From assembly GCF_000006405.1 (NCBI RefSeq), contig NW_003206680.1, forward strand, positions 19,371 to 83,370: 64,000 bases of DNA, read 5' to 3'. A program made the position numbers and the translations under genes. Below, one piece after another: positions 44,295-56,700 of the stretch. The notes beneath the pieces were generated by a model that had not been told where the DNA came from, did no database searches, and was given only the letters and a program-made list of their open reading frames with translations. Source of the DNA: Perkinsus marinus ATCC 50983 (Eukaryota; Perkinsozoa; Perkinsida; Perkinsidae). Every line of letters begins with the position of its first letter. The first letter of the stretch is position 1.

Positions 44295-45737
44295 ATGAAT
44301 ATGATGACATCTCCGAGAATGGTAGATGAGAGCGGCAATGAAGAAGTCTCAGTAGATGATCTTGTCGTGTCAATGACATGTACACCAACATCTGAGCGCG
44401 ATATGTATGCCGATGATGTGAAGGGCAAGGCTAGTGGGAGTGTTTTGGACACCAGAGAAGAGTTGATCAAAGAGGAAGGCTCTTCTACTGGTGGTTCAAC
44501 AGGGTTCCTCTCGCCTGGTTCGGCTGGCACAGCAACTATTGCCGTCATAAAGGCAACTCTGGGAGCTGCGGCTCTTTCGTGTACTTATGCGATGGTCAAT
44601 GGTGGTTTTATCTTCGGCATCCTTCTACTAATCATGATGGCTGTGTTGATGGTGTTTTCATTAGAAATGATTGTTACTGCAATGGAAGTTACTGGTAGAA
44701 CTTCCTATGCAGCACTCGTGCCTTATTTATTCAGTAACGCGATTGGTTATTGGTTCCAAGCCCCTATTATGATCTTTTGCATTGGGGGAGGGAGTAGTTA
44801 TCTCATCACAGTAACAGATATCTTATCTTCCCTCTTCGCTGCTGTAGTGGGACCGGACGATACCTGGTATGGAAACTTGCTCACTAAGCGTGTCTATCTC
44901 TCGCTCATAGTTTTAGTGTTGATCCTGTATCCCATCTCTCTAGTGAGAAGGATGAGCTCGTTAAGATACTTAACTCTGGTGTCCATTTTCGGTATTTTCT
45001 ATTTGGGTTTCGTAGGAATCTTTCTGCTCTCTACGAAAGGTCTGTCGTCAGATTTTGCCAACGGCAGTGTAAACTTCTACGCTCCTACCGGTTGGGTCTC
45101 CTGTCTAGGAGCTGCTAATACTTTCATCTTCGCCTTCTGTAATCAGTGTAACATTCCTGATATTTATATGGAGATGAGCGATAGAAGTCCAAGAAAGTTT
45201 CGTATTGTTGCGGCTTGGGCATCTTCTGTTTGCCTCCTCGTTTATCTACTCATTTCACTTTGTTTTACTCTTGTCTATGGCGGTGATGTAGATAGTAGTA
45301 TTATACTAAACTTGAATGAATTCATTCCCGAAGGCAATGTGATTGTCATAATCGGTCTCATACTTTCGGCTGTTGCTTATATCGGAACGTATCCTTTCAC
45401 AGTGTACCCGGTTAGAGTAGCTGTCGTGACTATTCTAAAGCCCAAACGACCTGAGTTCGTTGGAGTCATTACTGTTACTGTAGTTGTTATACTCACGTAT
45501 ATCATTGCTGCGTGTTTGCCTGATATATCAATCCTTCTAGGAGTTGTTGGTGCCATATCGGGCTCGATTCTATGCTTCCTGGCGCCTGGTGGTTTTAATG
45601 TAGCAATATCAAAGAGTAAGAGGTTATTTGCACCAGAGAATGCTAAATACACCAGTATATTTATGTTTGGATGTTTCACCTTGGTTGTCGGTACGTCTGT
45701 TGCTGCATTTCAAGTAGTAGATTACTACTTGCCATGA
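44295..45737 (+). CDS. Amino-acid/auxin permease family transporter, intronless
   Basis: AAAP (AVT/SNAT type) amino-acid transporter of 480 aa, probably vacuolar or plasma membrane. The first ATG is at 44295; the frame is open a little upstream, without an ATG. The hydrophilic N-tail of about 75 residues is acidic. The first helix region has the family pattern GTATIAVIKATLGAAALSC, then about ten more membrane segments (ILLLIMMAVLMVFSLEM, VYLSLIVLVLILYPISLV, GVITVTVVVILTYIIAACLP, ILLGVVGAISGSILCFLAPG). It has no introns, unlike most genes in this window. Confidence 0.9.
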   Translation: MNMMTSPRMVDESGNEEVSVDDLVVSMTCTPTSERDMYADDVKGKASGSVLDTREELIKEEGSSTGGSTGFLSPGSAGTATIAVIKATLGAAALSCTYAMVNGGFIFGILLLIMMAVLMVFSLEMIVTAMEVTGRTSYAALVPYLFSNAIGYWFQAPIMIFCIGGGSSYLITVTDILSSLFAAVVGPDDTWYGNLLTKRVYLSLIVLVLILYPISLVRRMSSLRYLTLVSIFGIFYLGFVGIFLLSTKGLSSDFANGSVNFYAPTGWVSCLGAANTFIFAFCNQCNIPDIYMEMSDRSPRKFRIVAAWASSVCLLVYLLISLCFTLVYGGDVDSSIILNLNEFIPEGNVIVIIGLILSAVAYIGTYPFTVYPVRVAVVTILKPKRPEFVGVITVTVVVILTYIIAACLPDISILLGVVGAISGSILCFLAPGGFNVAISKSKRLFAPENAKYTSIFMFGCFTLVVGTSVAAFQVVDYYLP

Positions 45738-48700
45738 TAACGTAGATGTGTAGCGGAGTGTCTTTCTCTCCTCTCTCAAATATGTCAATACTGAAAGTCT
45801 TGGTTCTCTCTTGTTCAGCGAATGTCTGGTCATCATCTTTGAAGCTCGTAAGGCGCTGCTATCGACCACTCTTGTTGAGTCTGTTCGCCGAATGTTATTT
45901 TATAAGTGAGGCTGAGATGCCCTGATTGAAAGCTCCACAGAAGATAGAGCTATCAAAGCTGTGGATGTATTTGTTGAAGTAGTTATAATGAGGATCTTAT
46001 TCTGTTCGTTATGGTTTTGTCAGCTTAATTAGGGAAGGTTGATTTGTGTAGTTAATTCGGTTTTACTCTATTCACATCGATGACGGTGGCATGACACTAC
46101 AATTTGGTCCAAGTTAAAATAGGGGACTGTTTGCCCTTCTGAAAACCTGCAAGACTGAATCAGTCTTCCTTTCTTGGGGCAAGGTCACATTGAGCATCTG
46201 GGCATTCGACTCATCTTTGTAACGATTCATCATTCATGATACTTACGGTACTGGATTGCTGGACTCGATCGGCCAGCGATAACGCATACTCCGTTCTAAA
46301 CCTATCATCTTTTTAGTAGGTATGGATCCAACGAGTGTCCTCATCATGTCCAATCTGAACCTTCTCGTAAGATCTGGTCTTACCGAGTAGCTTTTATTTA
46401 CAACCGACGCAGTTGACTTCAGTGGGTAATACACAGTGTGTGGAGCTACGCGCACGGGGCCCGTGCCACGGGCCCTCCGGGTTCCAAGTCAATCACGAAG
46501 AGTTGTGGAGGGGTAGCACGGGTAGGCAATATTCTCCTTTAGCTAGTAGCATCTCTGGCAGGGTTATCTCGCATTCCAACGTATGCACAAGCGGGGAAGA
46601 AGTGTTGCGAATCTTAGTCAACGGTCGCGACTTGCATTCCCTCATCCAGCGCACCTACGAAGTCCACAGCTTGTGAAGCACAGGCATTTAGAGCGCACTG
46701 TCTGACTGCGGTGCTCTGCTTGTCGTGCGCAAGGTCTTGAGAACGGAGAGTAGGGTGAATTGGGGAGGCAATGTCTACTCATGGTCGTCTGCAGTCTGCA
46801 GACGAAATCCGTCCGTCATATTCAATATGAGTAGAGACATGCTTCGCCCTTGAAAAAAGTCTTTCCAATGGAGCGGTGGTCGCGCATATGCTAACCATAG
46901 AGTAGATGAACGCCGCAACAGTGCATTTTCCCTGATGTCGACTCCAAAATTATGGGAGATCGATGCGATGCAAAACCAGCTTTCCGTCGATCCTTGAAGT
47001 CACCTGGCAGCGATCCATCAACGACAAAGTCGACTACGTATATAATCGAGACACTCCACATCAATTCTTCACTCACCTTCAGCGCGGAAGGAATGCGAGA
47101 GAGTGCCCATACTGAGCGTTATTATGTCTGGATATCTGCTGCAATAATTACGTATTCCGCTCACTGCTTCCGAAATTAGTGCATTTTGTTGCTTCACAGG
47201 AGTCCAACTGCTCATATCATAATAATAGAACCCATTCCGAGCCATTGAGCGCCTTATCTGGGCGATGACGAACTTGATCACGCGATGTCTAAGACATGCG
47301 AGAGTCGGGGAGTGATAGTAAGGACTTGTAGGTATCCCTTAAAGTTCTCAGTCTACCCCAAAACGTAGTGGAATCAGCCTGAAAATAATTTCTCGCCTTT
47401 CGGGCATTCCAGGCTGCTGTCTAACTTTTTCTCTCTCAGCTTCTTTAGTAGTCTCCCCCCTCATAGGGCATTTGCCATATCTCCACGCTTTCTGCGAGTA
47501 ATCGTGATTGTTCTGCCCCATGATCAAGGGGAGTCGACAGTATGGACAACGCCGTTGCTTGTCTTTAACGATCTTTGCATCTTTCTTCTCTTTCTCTTCA
47601 TTCTCTGGGGTTCCCTCTCAGCTGAGCTACGGCTCTGATTGAGAATCTTCAGCCTCAATTCATCGAACTCCTGGAGACACACTCTCGTGAGCCTACTGCC
47701 GCTACCGCCATGCATATGTTTAATCAAGTCAGACTGACCAATAACTTCTACTTGAAGACGTGTTTACTTAGATGACCTCGTCCAAACTGTCTGCCCAACG
47801 AAGAATGTGGTCCTTCTGCGATATTATTGGTACGGTGAGAGCTATGGGCAGCACCTGTGTATAGGGCCGGTAGTAGTATTAGCATTGTTATTTCCACTTG
47901 AAAATATGAATATGGGGTAGTAAAGCAATCCATGAACATACACTTACTTGTCCAAGCAGCTTCTCGCAACAATGTACGATTGTAACCGGCCAGGGCCATA
48001 AGAAGACTCTCGTTGAGCCCTACTCGGTGCGCCGCCACTTGTAGTCGCGCTGACGGTGATTTTGATGGTTATTGTACCAACGCTTTGGCATACGGAAAGA
48101 AGTTGAGAGAGCCCTGAACTGAAAAGCAAATGTAAAATGAACGATAACCGAATATAAAAGTGATATGGTGGGGTCAGTTGTCAATTGCTGCGCTGCGCAC
48201 CATGCGCTGAACTTCCGCGCACGGTGCGCCGCTTGGCGGCTGAAGCTGGGTGAAGCTTGGGAAGTACTCTATTGAGTTGTGAAGATTATCTGGTTTACTG
48301 TTATAGTTTTCAGGGTTGTGGGATTTCTCGCCTGCTACCAGCAAATCACTTCCCTGTTCGGGTTTCGGGTCCTGACTCGCGTCAACTGTCAACTGTGATT
48401 GTCAGTTCCTGGGCGTAGCGAGATTTCCAATCGTCGAACTACGATGAAATGTGTTCAGATGCTGCTTCTGCCTCTGATGGACGAGTAAGTGTCGAAATAT
48501 TCTGTCCGAATGTTTGTGTTGATAGGTTTTGATAGCTTTCTGACATGATCGCTATGTGGTCTTATTTTTGTTAAAACGAGTACTTACGAGCCGCTTTAGG
48601 ACAAGGCGTCGTAAACGTTGACATTGTAGATAAAATGGGACATTGGACCTCCACAGATAACGGAACTGAGCAGCAAGGAAGCGAATATACTTCCAATGAT

Positions 48701-48742
48701 AATAGTCACTAGGATATACAATGTATATTATACATACGGCAT

Positions 48743-48848
48743 GTTCAATAGACTTCTCCTGATTCTTAAGAGCGCTCTCGTAATCAAGTTTTACATGTAG
48801 AGTCCAACCTTGGGAGCGCTTCTGAAACTCAGGAGAGGTCCATTGAAC
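48743..48848. repeat. Hairpin element, about 105 bp
   Basis: GTTCAATAGACTTCTCCTGA at the left matches the reverse complement of the right end (TCAGGAGAGGTCCATTGAAC) with few mismatches over about 36 bp. Confidence 0.7.
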
Positions 48849-49079
48849 ACCCCGATAGGTTCACAGATAGAGAATGTGATCGGCGTATGTTAGGAGTATC
48901 TTGGGATATCCGAAACGGCGACCAGCGGAGCGGTATAGTTCATGATACGCCATTATTGTGACTTGTCATCGATCTATATCATAAACATAGTCTATATCAC
49001 ATTTGTCGGGATAGTTTTGGATATTTTTATGTCTGAAGGTTACACAATCGGATTAGTCAGAGGTCACGCAAAGAAATCG

Positions 49080-49115
49080 CAGGTGCCGGAATCGAGCCCT
49101 TGTCGAGCTGATAAA
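49080..49115 (-). repeat. tRNA T-arm-like sequence
   Basis: Minus strand AAGGGCTCGATTCCGGCACC. Confidence 0.35.
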
Positions 49116-52100
49116 GGGCAGTAATAAAATATCAAACACTTGTTGGCGTCAGACAAGAAGGGTGTTTTAAATGACGATCATGAGTGGTCCGAGAGAGTTG
49201 AACAGCTTATGGCATGCCTGATGACCAGTCGTGATAGTCTACTCGCCCGCCCTAGAGAAACGCTGCGAAGCCGTGATAATTCGTTATATATTATGAGTAT
49301 GAGTATTATTGCTAATTCAGTGACTGCATGTACACTCCGTAGGCATCTGGCTCAAGACTCGAGTATTCTCTTTGCTTTGGCGAGTAGCGTTGGGCAGTCT
49401 GAGCATGCGGAAACCTCACGGACGAACGTGCCTCAACATTAGGTTGAGGTGGGATCGGACGGCTCAACGAGACAGTAACTCCATGAAGGGGTCATCGTAG
49501 TACATTTTTGGCTTATAATGTCGTCTACTCCTCCCAACGAGGCTGACACACCCCCACGAGGCGATGTGGCAGAGGGAGGAAACCCACAGCCTATGAAGGA
49601 GTCGGAGGGGCGGAGTTTAATGTCGTTGAAAATGCGGATAGCTAGCGGGGGAAAGAACGCCTCGAGGGACCAGCTCGACTTCGTCAAAACAGTCGATGGG
49701 GTAATTCGGGTTCGGACCGTTCGCTCATGGGGAGGCGGTTTTCACCACTTGTATTATAGGAGAGACAGATCATTGTATTGGATGTTAATATCGATCGTAT
49801 CGAGCATTCAATAGTACAGGATCGTTGTTGCCAACGATCGTCTCTATGAACCCTGGACCCCTGTGAGTTTCAGTGCAACATACTCGAATTAGTAGTTGCT
49901 TCAGTCTCGTCTACCTTGAATGGTTGCTCGGTTAATACTACGACGTCTTTGTGTGCTTATGTGTCTTCGAAAGATGTGCTTCGTCGAAAGATTGTGTCAG
50001 AAGATTCCCCGGAAGGTCATTCACAGTTATTCGACTCCGGGTTGCTTACGCTCATTCAAAGATGAATACTCTCTCAGGATCTCACTCTAGCCGAGGCTGA
50101 ATGCGACCTTTTGAAGGAAGAGAACTTCGTCGAAGGTGGCAACACGAGAGCCACATGGATAGTGGCTGGTACAGCATCGGCTTCTTTACTGCTGGGATGC
50201 CATCAACTCTGGGCTGTGGTGGCGATGATCAGGTTCGCTGTTGCCGCGAGACGTTCCACTGAAAGATATTGAGAAGCTGAATCGATCCGATGATGTGGTG
50301 GTTCAAGTGTGAGGAAAGATACCTCTCGATGGAGGCTGTCACAGGGCTCGTTAGGTTCCTCCAGACATCGCAAGCATCTGGGGACTCCGACGATAGCACT
50401 ACTGGTAGGAGTGGAAACAACACTGTTAACTTGGACAGAATGGACACCTTCGAGGACAGCGTCTCCATATTCGCATATGCTGTAAGCCGTTCGAAGAAAT
50501 TGGTCTAATCGATAGTCGTTGATGTTATCCACATGGCGATCATGGTTCGATGCGAGGGTTAGACATTTTAGGTATCGGGGTTAGGCATCGCCTTCACTTG
50601 GAAATATCTCTTCTATAGCGAAGCAGCTCATACCGATGGGAGTACAACCCTACTCCAAAGCCTCACTCGCCTCTGCGTATATGCGTAAGCACTTGGGGAG
50701 CGGGATCGACTCTTTCGTACTGACGAGGTTAAGTGAGTTCAGTAGCGGTATTCTCTCCCAGTGATTACGGTAATGCTCACTACTATTGGTAGATTCACAC
50801 TGCTGTGGATAGCCACAGTATTTGGAGTCCTCTTTCGGAATCTTCCACTGAGAAATGCTCCGACTTACACCAGTCCAGAGGCACCTAGTACGGGCACCAC
50901 TGAGGGAGTAGAGCAGCCAGCGGGGGAAAGTACGGACATTGTCGCTCTCGCTATCGTCATGTTATAGGTAGGTGCAAACGCAGCGCAAAGTCAGGCAGCC
51001 GACGACTCGCGGTGATTCGTTCAGCACCTGTTAGTGATGAGCACGTTCGATTGAGTGACTATATGATTGCTGTTTATCATACCCTGTTCACATTCGTCTA
51101 GCGGTTTCTCACTTGTTGCGGCTTTGGGTGTTACTTCTAGGGAGCGACTATTGTAGTGTTGGATTAGCATTGGTGGTAGACTTAGGCACTCTTGTCTGTG
51201 AGCAACGTACCAGGGGATCTCCGTTGGAGCCATGTCAACATTGAGACGACCATGATGGCTGGTATCTCCAGTTGTAGATGGTAAGGGGCATCTCGGGTAA
51301 CATGTTAGCACTATCATATATGCACTAATTACGCCAAAAAGCTGATGGAGAGCGAGTGAGCCGTGAAGGAGTTCGGAACGGGGATCATTTCCTGATCATC
51401 AGGCCTATCAAAAACTAAACATCTAGTTACCAGACGATACAGCGCAGTAATTGATAATTCGCCCCTCTCATTGCACGATACTGTATCACCACATCGAGTG
51501 CTGCTGAGAGCTGGAAAGTCCTGAATAGGAGCATAAAAACATAGTATTTTTGTGTCCGCGCTTGTCCGAAGAAGATGCCTCGACTCGTTTCAACGCCGGC
51601 ATGAAGTCTTCATGAAGAATTCTGACATTCTAATGCAACCAGGGAGTTGCATCCGGCTCGCAAGCTAGGTTGAAGGAACTCGGAACAGAGGCCGCTGGTT
51701 AAGTTGGGTGTCCGCCGACAGCCCCGGGCAGAGATCTTACACGAGACATATTCTCAAGCATGAGGTTCTGTACATCTAATGAATAACAGAGTTGGGGTAT
51801 ATGATCAAAGAGTATGGCATTCCACACAAAGGTCATCCCAATCGACCAGCCACATTCAAAATCGTTGATCACTCGATCATCGCGATCCGATAGCAATGTA
51901 CGACATGCAGTCCTACACTCCTTACGACGAAAGGCACCTCGTGAGCACGGGGCCTATGTCCCAGCAGTCGTGGATAAGCTTGACAGTAATCACTTGTCCA
52001 TCACAGTTCTGGCAGTTGATAGCCATAATATGGAGTACTATCATTCTGGACCTTCCGAAACCGCATTGACCAGTGCAGAAATGCGTGAGAGCACGGTACA

Positions 52101-52430
52101 GCAGGTGAGGCAACTAGGTGATGGCTAGACTCGGACTATTATACTAGACCGCTGTAGATGCTCCGTTATTGGAATCGCTGTTGTATGGAGCATAGAAGAG
52201 GCAGCCGTGATGAGATTGGTATCTGTTGTCTACCATCCCTCCTCACTAATGGTGACCTGATAGAGGCCTATGCAACGAGAGACCCTTCGGTAGGGCCCAT
52301 CAACTTCATATCATTAGTGTACACATCAGGCTGGCTGCCTACATGGAGAGGAGTTATCGTACCTTGTGAAGGTGAAACCTTGTTTTGAGGTTGGTCATCA
52401 CAGCGACGACCTCCCTGCACTCCACATCTT

Positions 52431-52810
52431 CAGTACCTCACAATCAGTGACCAGCGGGCTGTCGTTGAGACGATGCTGGTCATGGCTCAGGATGAGCCGC
52501 GGCCAACACTGGAAATTACTGACCTATATAGAAGACGTCCAGTAAATACCAGAGAAATTCGCTCTGTCGTAGACCGTAGTCACCAACAATTCTCCGTAGT
52601 TAATACTAGAAGCCGTTCCTGACGAACTCATTTCGCTCATCAACGAGTGCATTGGAATAGAATCGGTGGATGATGACCTGGAGAGTTCGCTCGTGAAACT
52701 AGAAGCTGAAGGCTTCACACAAGACGGATACACGATAGTAGCTATCGGTGTTGGACGGTCGCTTGCTGGCTGGGAATCCCAGTCGGGGCATATGAGCTTC
52801 GGTAGGTGAC
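52431..52810 (+). CDS. Hypothetical exons just upstream of the AP2 genes
   Basis: Two blocks read well in frame: about 52440-52600 (LTISDQRAVVETMLVMAQ) and about 52608-52809 (EAVPDELISLINECIGIE, ending in a stop). Acidic, helical, no recognised domain. It ends at the left edge of the duplicated unit at about 52805. Confidence 0.3.
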
Positions 52811-54610
52811 TGAGTGCCCGTCACTGTGCCCTGGTAGAGTGAGCTCCCTTCCGTTTACGACTGCCGAGTTGAAGACTAAAGTCGGATGGCTGAGAGTCAG
52901 TGTAGATCCGCCTTTTCCTCTCGAGTGCCTCGATGGATGTGAGGCTTCCTACCGCCGAGTGCCGTTGGGAGGCCTCCGTCATTAGGCACCGTACACAACA
53001 ACATCGGCATCTTGTTACGACCATTGCTATCATCTGATTCCGTCAATCCTCCACGAGAGATATTCAAGATGCCTCTCAGTATGCTAGTAGATGCCGCACA
53101 TGGAAGATGTCCGATCTTGCGGCAATCGAGTGAGCATCGCTATCATCACGAGAAAGACCCTCGAGCAGATGAATCAGTGGTAGTCGAAGGTAACGGAAGA
53201 TGCAACCGTCAATGTGTTAATATCATGCGATGTCTGGATGGTTATTGGTACCCTTCCTGAACCTATACCTACCATATAATTATTCACAATCAGGGAGCGA
53301 GACCTCTCTCGAGTTGGATCCGCGACTCCGGTCATACCGAGGTGGAGGAGTCGATCTTTTAACCTCGAGGTGGGACCCGATTGGTGGCCATGACGGATGA
53401 GGGAACTCCCACGGAGGCCCGTCACTCACTGACTTTCAGGGTCCTGAGGAGACATCAGATTCTGAGTTGCTAAAACTGTAAGCCCCCGATAATTTCAAAG
53501 ACTTAGGCCTTCTCTGACTCAGTGGTCGTTCACTAGAAGGAAGGCTTATCCCTCTACTAAAGTCTACACTTGGCGTCGAAGCTCTGCGGGGCTACGCTGA
53601 TAATTTGGGTATCAGCAGTGCCAACTACCAAGATGTGGATTTCCTCGTCCAACGAATTGCTGAGGAGTTGGTCGTCAGAGTCACACAGAGCATACAACCA
53701 GCGAGGCTTGGTGAGAGTCCCAACCCATACTGCCACCACACGTTCTCAGATTACTCCATGTTCGAATCACAGTGGCGAACTGAACTGAGAGAGGCTGTGC
53801 AGTCGAAGCTTCCCGTAAGCATCTGGGCTGAGGGAAGCTGCTGGAGGCGGCCTCTTGTGATTCAGGAGGCAGTGGCCAACCTCGCACCTGGGGCGGTAGA
53901 TAGTACTTGTCACGAAGTGGCAGCTAAGGTGCTCAAGGGAGCTGTGTTGGTCGTCAACCGCTCGGGAAGAGGTGAGATTTGACACTACAGCATTTACTGG
54001 TCAGTTCAATTTATCAAAAAGGGATAAATCGTTTGAAAACATAGAGTCAGCCGGGATATGCCGTAGAACCTTGTGGAGGAGTGAGCGGCCCTCTTCCTTG
54101 AGGAGTGATAGATTCAGTGCAGGGAAAGCCACTCAACGGCAGAGTGGAGTCCGCGGCGTATCCTGGGATAGTAAACGTTGGGCCTGGCTCGCACAGTGGG
54201 ATACTAAGGATGGCCGCCATATGTTCGAACGCTTCTCTGTGTCGAAGTATGGTGATGAGAAAGCACTGGCCTCGGCCACGAGTAAGGAGGCGATGCTACT
54301 AGATGCGAATCTCTTCTCAACCCTCAGAGTGCCGTAAGGATGCTGAACGCCGTGGTGAGGCTGTACCCAGTAGAATGGGGACGTGTGCGAAACAAAGTGG
54401 TGTGGTTGGAGTATATTGGGAGGGCCCTTGTCACTGGGTGGCGAGATGGAGAAAGAACGGCAAGCGTTTCTGTAAACGGTTCTCAGTGAAGAAGTACAGT
54501 AGCGACTCGGCAGCATTAGAAGCAGCAATTGGTGAGTCCTCACTGCGCGTATGCTCATCCGAACTCATCCTTCTAGCTTACCGCCGATCCGAAGTACCCG
54601 AATGATGTCC
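52805..54610. repeat. Tandem segmental duplication, unit 1
   Basis: Starts at GTGACTGAGTGCCCGTCACT, which recurs at 54895; the offset is about 2.09 kb. The unit covers one whole AP2 gene and its 5' flank; unit 2 is at 54893-56700. Confidence 0.9.
52933..54605 (+). CDS. Double-AP2-domain protein, copy 1
   Basis: Probable DNA-binding regulator. Model: 52933-53013 (MDVRLPTAECRWE), 53069-53247 (MPLSMLVDAAHGRC, RCNRQCVNIMRCLDGYW), 53294-53369, a short exon near 53442-53478 (SDSELLKL), a long exon to about 53971 (LGVEALRGYADNLG, WRTELREAVQSKLP), about 54045-54278 with AP2 domain 1 (RQSGVRGVSWDSKRW, RFSVSKYGDEKALA), about 54329-54530 with AP2 domain 2 (KQSGVVGVYWEGPCHW, RFSVKKYSSDSAALEAA), and a last exon ending RRSEVPE. 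All phases agree, and copy 2 keeps the same sites. Two AP2 domains with WVARW-type strands fit the alveolate/plant AP2 fold. The N-terminal half has Cys-rich and helical parts that I do not recognise. Confidence 0.8.
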
Positions 54611-54699
54611 TCATGTTATTATGTTGTTCTCATGGTCACAAGTGGCCTCCTTTCCATCTACTTCATTTGATGGGTTGTGAAGTTCGATCGAACTGACAC

Positions 54700-54799
54700 N
54701 NNNNNNNNNNNNNNNNNNNNNNNNNNNNNNNNNNNNNNNNNNNNNNNNNNNNNNNNNNNNNNNNNNNNNNNNNNNNNNNNNNNNNNNNNNNNNNNNNNN
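54700..54799. other. Scaffold gap (100 N)
   Basis: 100 N between the two AP2 gene copies; further copies could be collapsed here. Confidence 1.
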
Positions 54800-54892
54800 C
54801 CTCAGAGCCTTGAACACACTGGTTGCAAGAAGCAGCAGGAGCCTATACGGGTGAGTCCGCGCTGCTGACAGGCTGATGGATCATATGACAGG

Positions 54893-56700
54893 TGACTGAG
54901 TGCCCGTCACTGTGCCCTGGTAGAGTGAGCTCCCTTCCGTTTACGACTGCCGAGTTGAAGACTAAAGTCGGATGGCTGAGAGTCAGTGTAGATCCGCCTT
55001 TTCCTCTCGAGGGCCTCGATGGATGTGAGGCTTCCTACCGCAGAGTGCCGTTGGGAGTCCTTCGTCATTAGGCACCGTACACAACAACATCGGCATTTTG
55101 TTACGACCATTGCTACCATTGTCTGATTCCGTCAACCCTCCACGAGAGATATTCAAGATGCCTCTCAGTATGCTAGTAGAGGCCGCACATGGGAGATGTC
55201 CCATCTTGCGGCGATCGAGTGAGGATCGCTATCATCACGAGGAAGACCCTCGACCAGGCGACTCAGTGGTAGTCGAAGATAACGGAAGATGCAACCGTCA
55301 ATGTGCTAATATCATGCGATGTCTGGACGGTTACTGGTACCCTTCCCAAATTTACCACATCTACCATATCACTCGTAATCAGGGAGCGAGACCTTTCTCG
55401 CGTCCAATGCACGACTTCACTCCCACCGAGGTGGAGGAGCCGATCTTTCAACTTTGAGGTGGGACTCGATCAGTAACCATGGCTGATGAGAGAACTTATA
55501 CGGGATCCGTGACTCAATGACTTTTAGGGATCTAAGGAGACTTTAGACTCCGAGTTGTTGAAACTGTAAGATTCCACCGATTCCTCAAAGTCAATATCGT
55601 ATATCATTCAGTGGTCGTTCACTAGAAGGAAGGCTTATCCCTTTATTAAAGTCTACACTTGGCATCGATGCTCTGCGGGGCTACGCTGATAATTTGGGTA
55701 TCAGCAGTGCCAACTACCAAGACGTGGATTTCCTCGTCCAACGAATTGCTGAGGAGTTGGTTGTCAGAGTCACACAGAGCATACAACCAGCGAGGCTTGG
55801 TGAGATTCCCAACCCATACCATCCACAGCACTTTCCCAGATTACTCTATGTTCCAATCACAGTGGCGAACTGAACTGAGGGAGGCTGTGCAGTCGAAGCT
55901 TCCCGTAAGAATCTGGGCTGAGGGGAGCTGCTGGAGGCGGCCTCTTGTGATTCAGGAGGCAGTTGCCAACCTCGCACCTGGGGCGGTAGATAGTACTTGT
56001 CACGAAGTGGCAGAGAAGGTGTTCAAGCCCAACACTACTGGACAGGCTGAGTTTGTTGGGACCAGCCAGCAACGAAACGATTGTAAGGTTCGTGATAAAT
56101 CTGCACCGCTAGACGCATCCAGTTAGCCTCCGACGGAGGAAGTGGTGAAGGCACCTCCCGTGCTGTGTCTCTCTATGGTGATGTTGCCCGGGTCAATGCT
56201 CGGAGGACAGCTATGAGGCAAAGTGGAGTCCTTGGAGTATCCTGGAATACGAAGGAGAAGGGATGGTGTGCTCACTGGTGTGCAAAGGATGGACGGAAAG
56301 TGAGCAAATGGTTCCCCGTCTCGAAGTATGGTGATGAGGAGGCACTGGCTTTGGCCACGAGTGAGCATAAGCAACTTTGAGTAATGCTACGTCATCCTGG
56401 TTCCTCAGAGTGCCGTAGGGATGCCGAACGCCGTGGTGAGGCTGTACCCAGTATCAAAGGAACGTGTGCCAAACAAAGTGGTGTGGTTGGAGTGAGCTGG
56501 ACGCCTCCTTGTTACTGGACTGCTAATTGGATGGAGAACGGCAAGCAAATCAAGAGGCATTTGTCAGTGGAGACATATGGTAGCAACTCGGCAGCATTAG
56601 AAGCAGCCATTGGTGAGTCCCCACTGTCCGCATGCTCAATCAATCCCCTTCCCTCAGCTCTACGTCGATCCAAAGTGCCCGAATGATGTCCGCATGTTAT
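54893..56700. repeat. Tandem segmental duplication, unit 2
   Basis: Second copy of the 52805-54610 unit. The 5' flank and first exons are nearly identical; the AP2 domains have diverged much more. Confidence 0.9.
55019..56686 (+). CDS. Double-AP2-domain protein, copy 2
   Basis: Same exon plan as copy 1: start MDVRLPTAECRWE at 55019, then MPLSMLVEAAHGRC, SDGGSGEGTSRAV, AP2 domain 1 (RQSGVLGVSWNTKEKGW, WFPVSKYGDEEALA), AP2 domain 2 (KQSGVVGVSWTPPCYW, HLSVETYGSNSAALEAA), ending LRRSKVPE and TGA. Relative to copy 1, the linker before domain 1 is replaced by a different sequence (FKPNTTGQAEFVG), and AP2 strand residues differ at many positions while the N-terminal half is nearly unchanged. This suggests divergence of DNA-binding preference after duplication, an inference. 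Confidence 0.8.

Larger units (their letters stand above)
45738..52430. other. Region with no recognised gene
   Basis: Many short frames, none with a family motif. Best candidates for real exons: 49518-49690 (+, MSSTPPNEADTPPRGDVAEG), 50290-50508 (+) and 51940-52128 (+, SITVLAVDSHNMEYY). Codon quality is moderate and no splice chain could be built. A hairpin element lies at 48743-48848. Confidence 0.4.
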
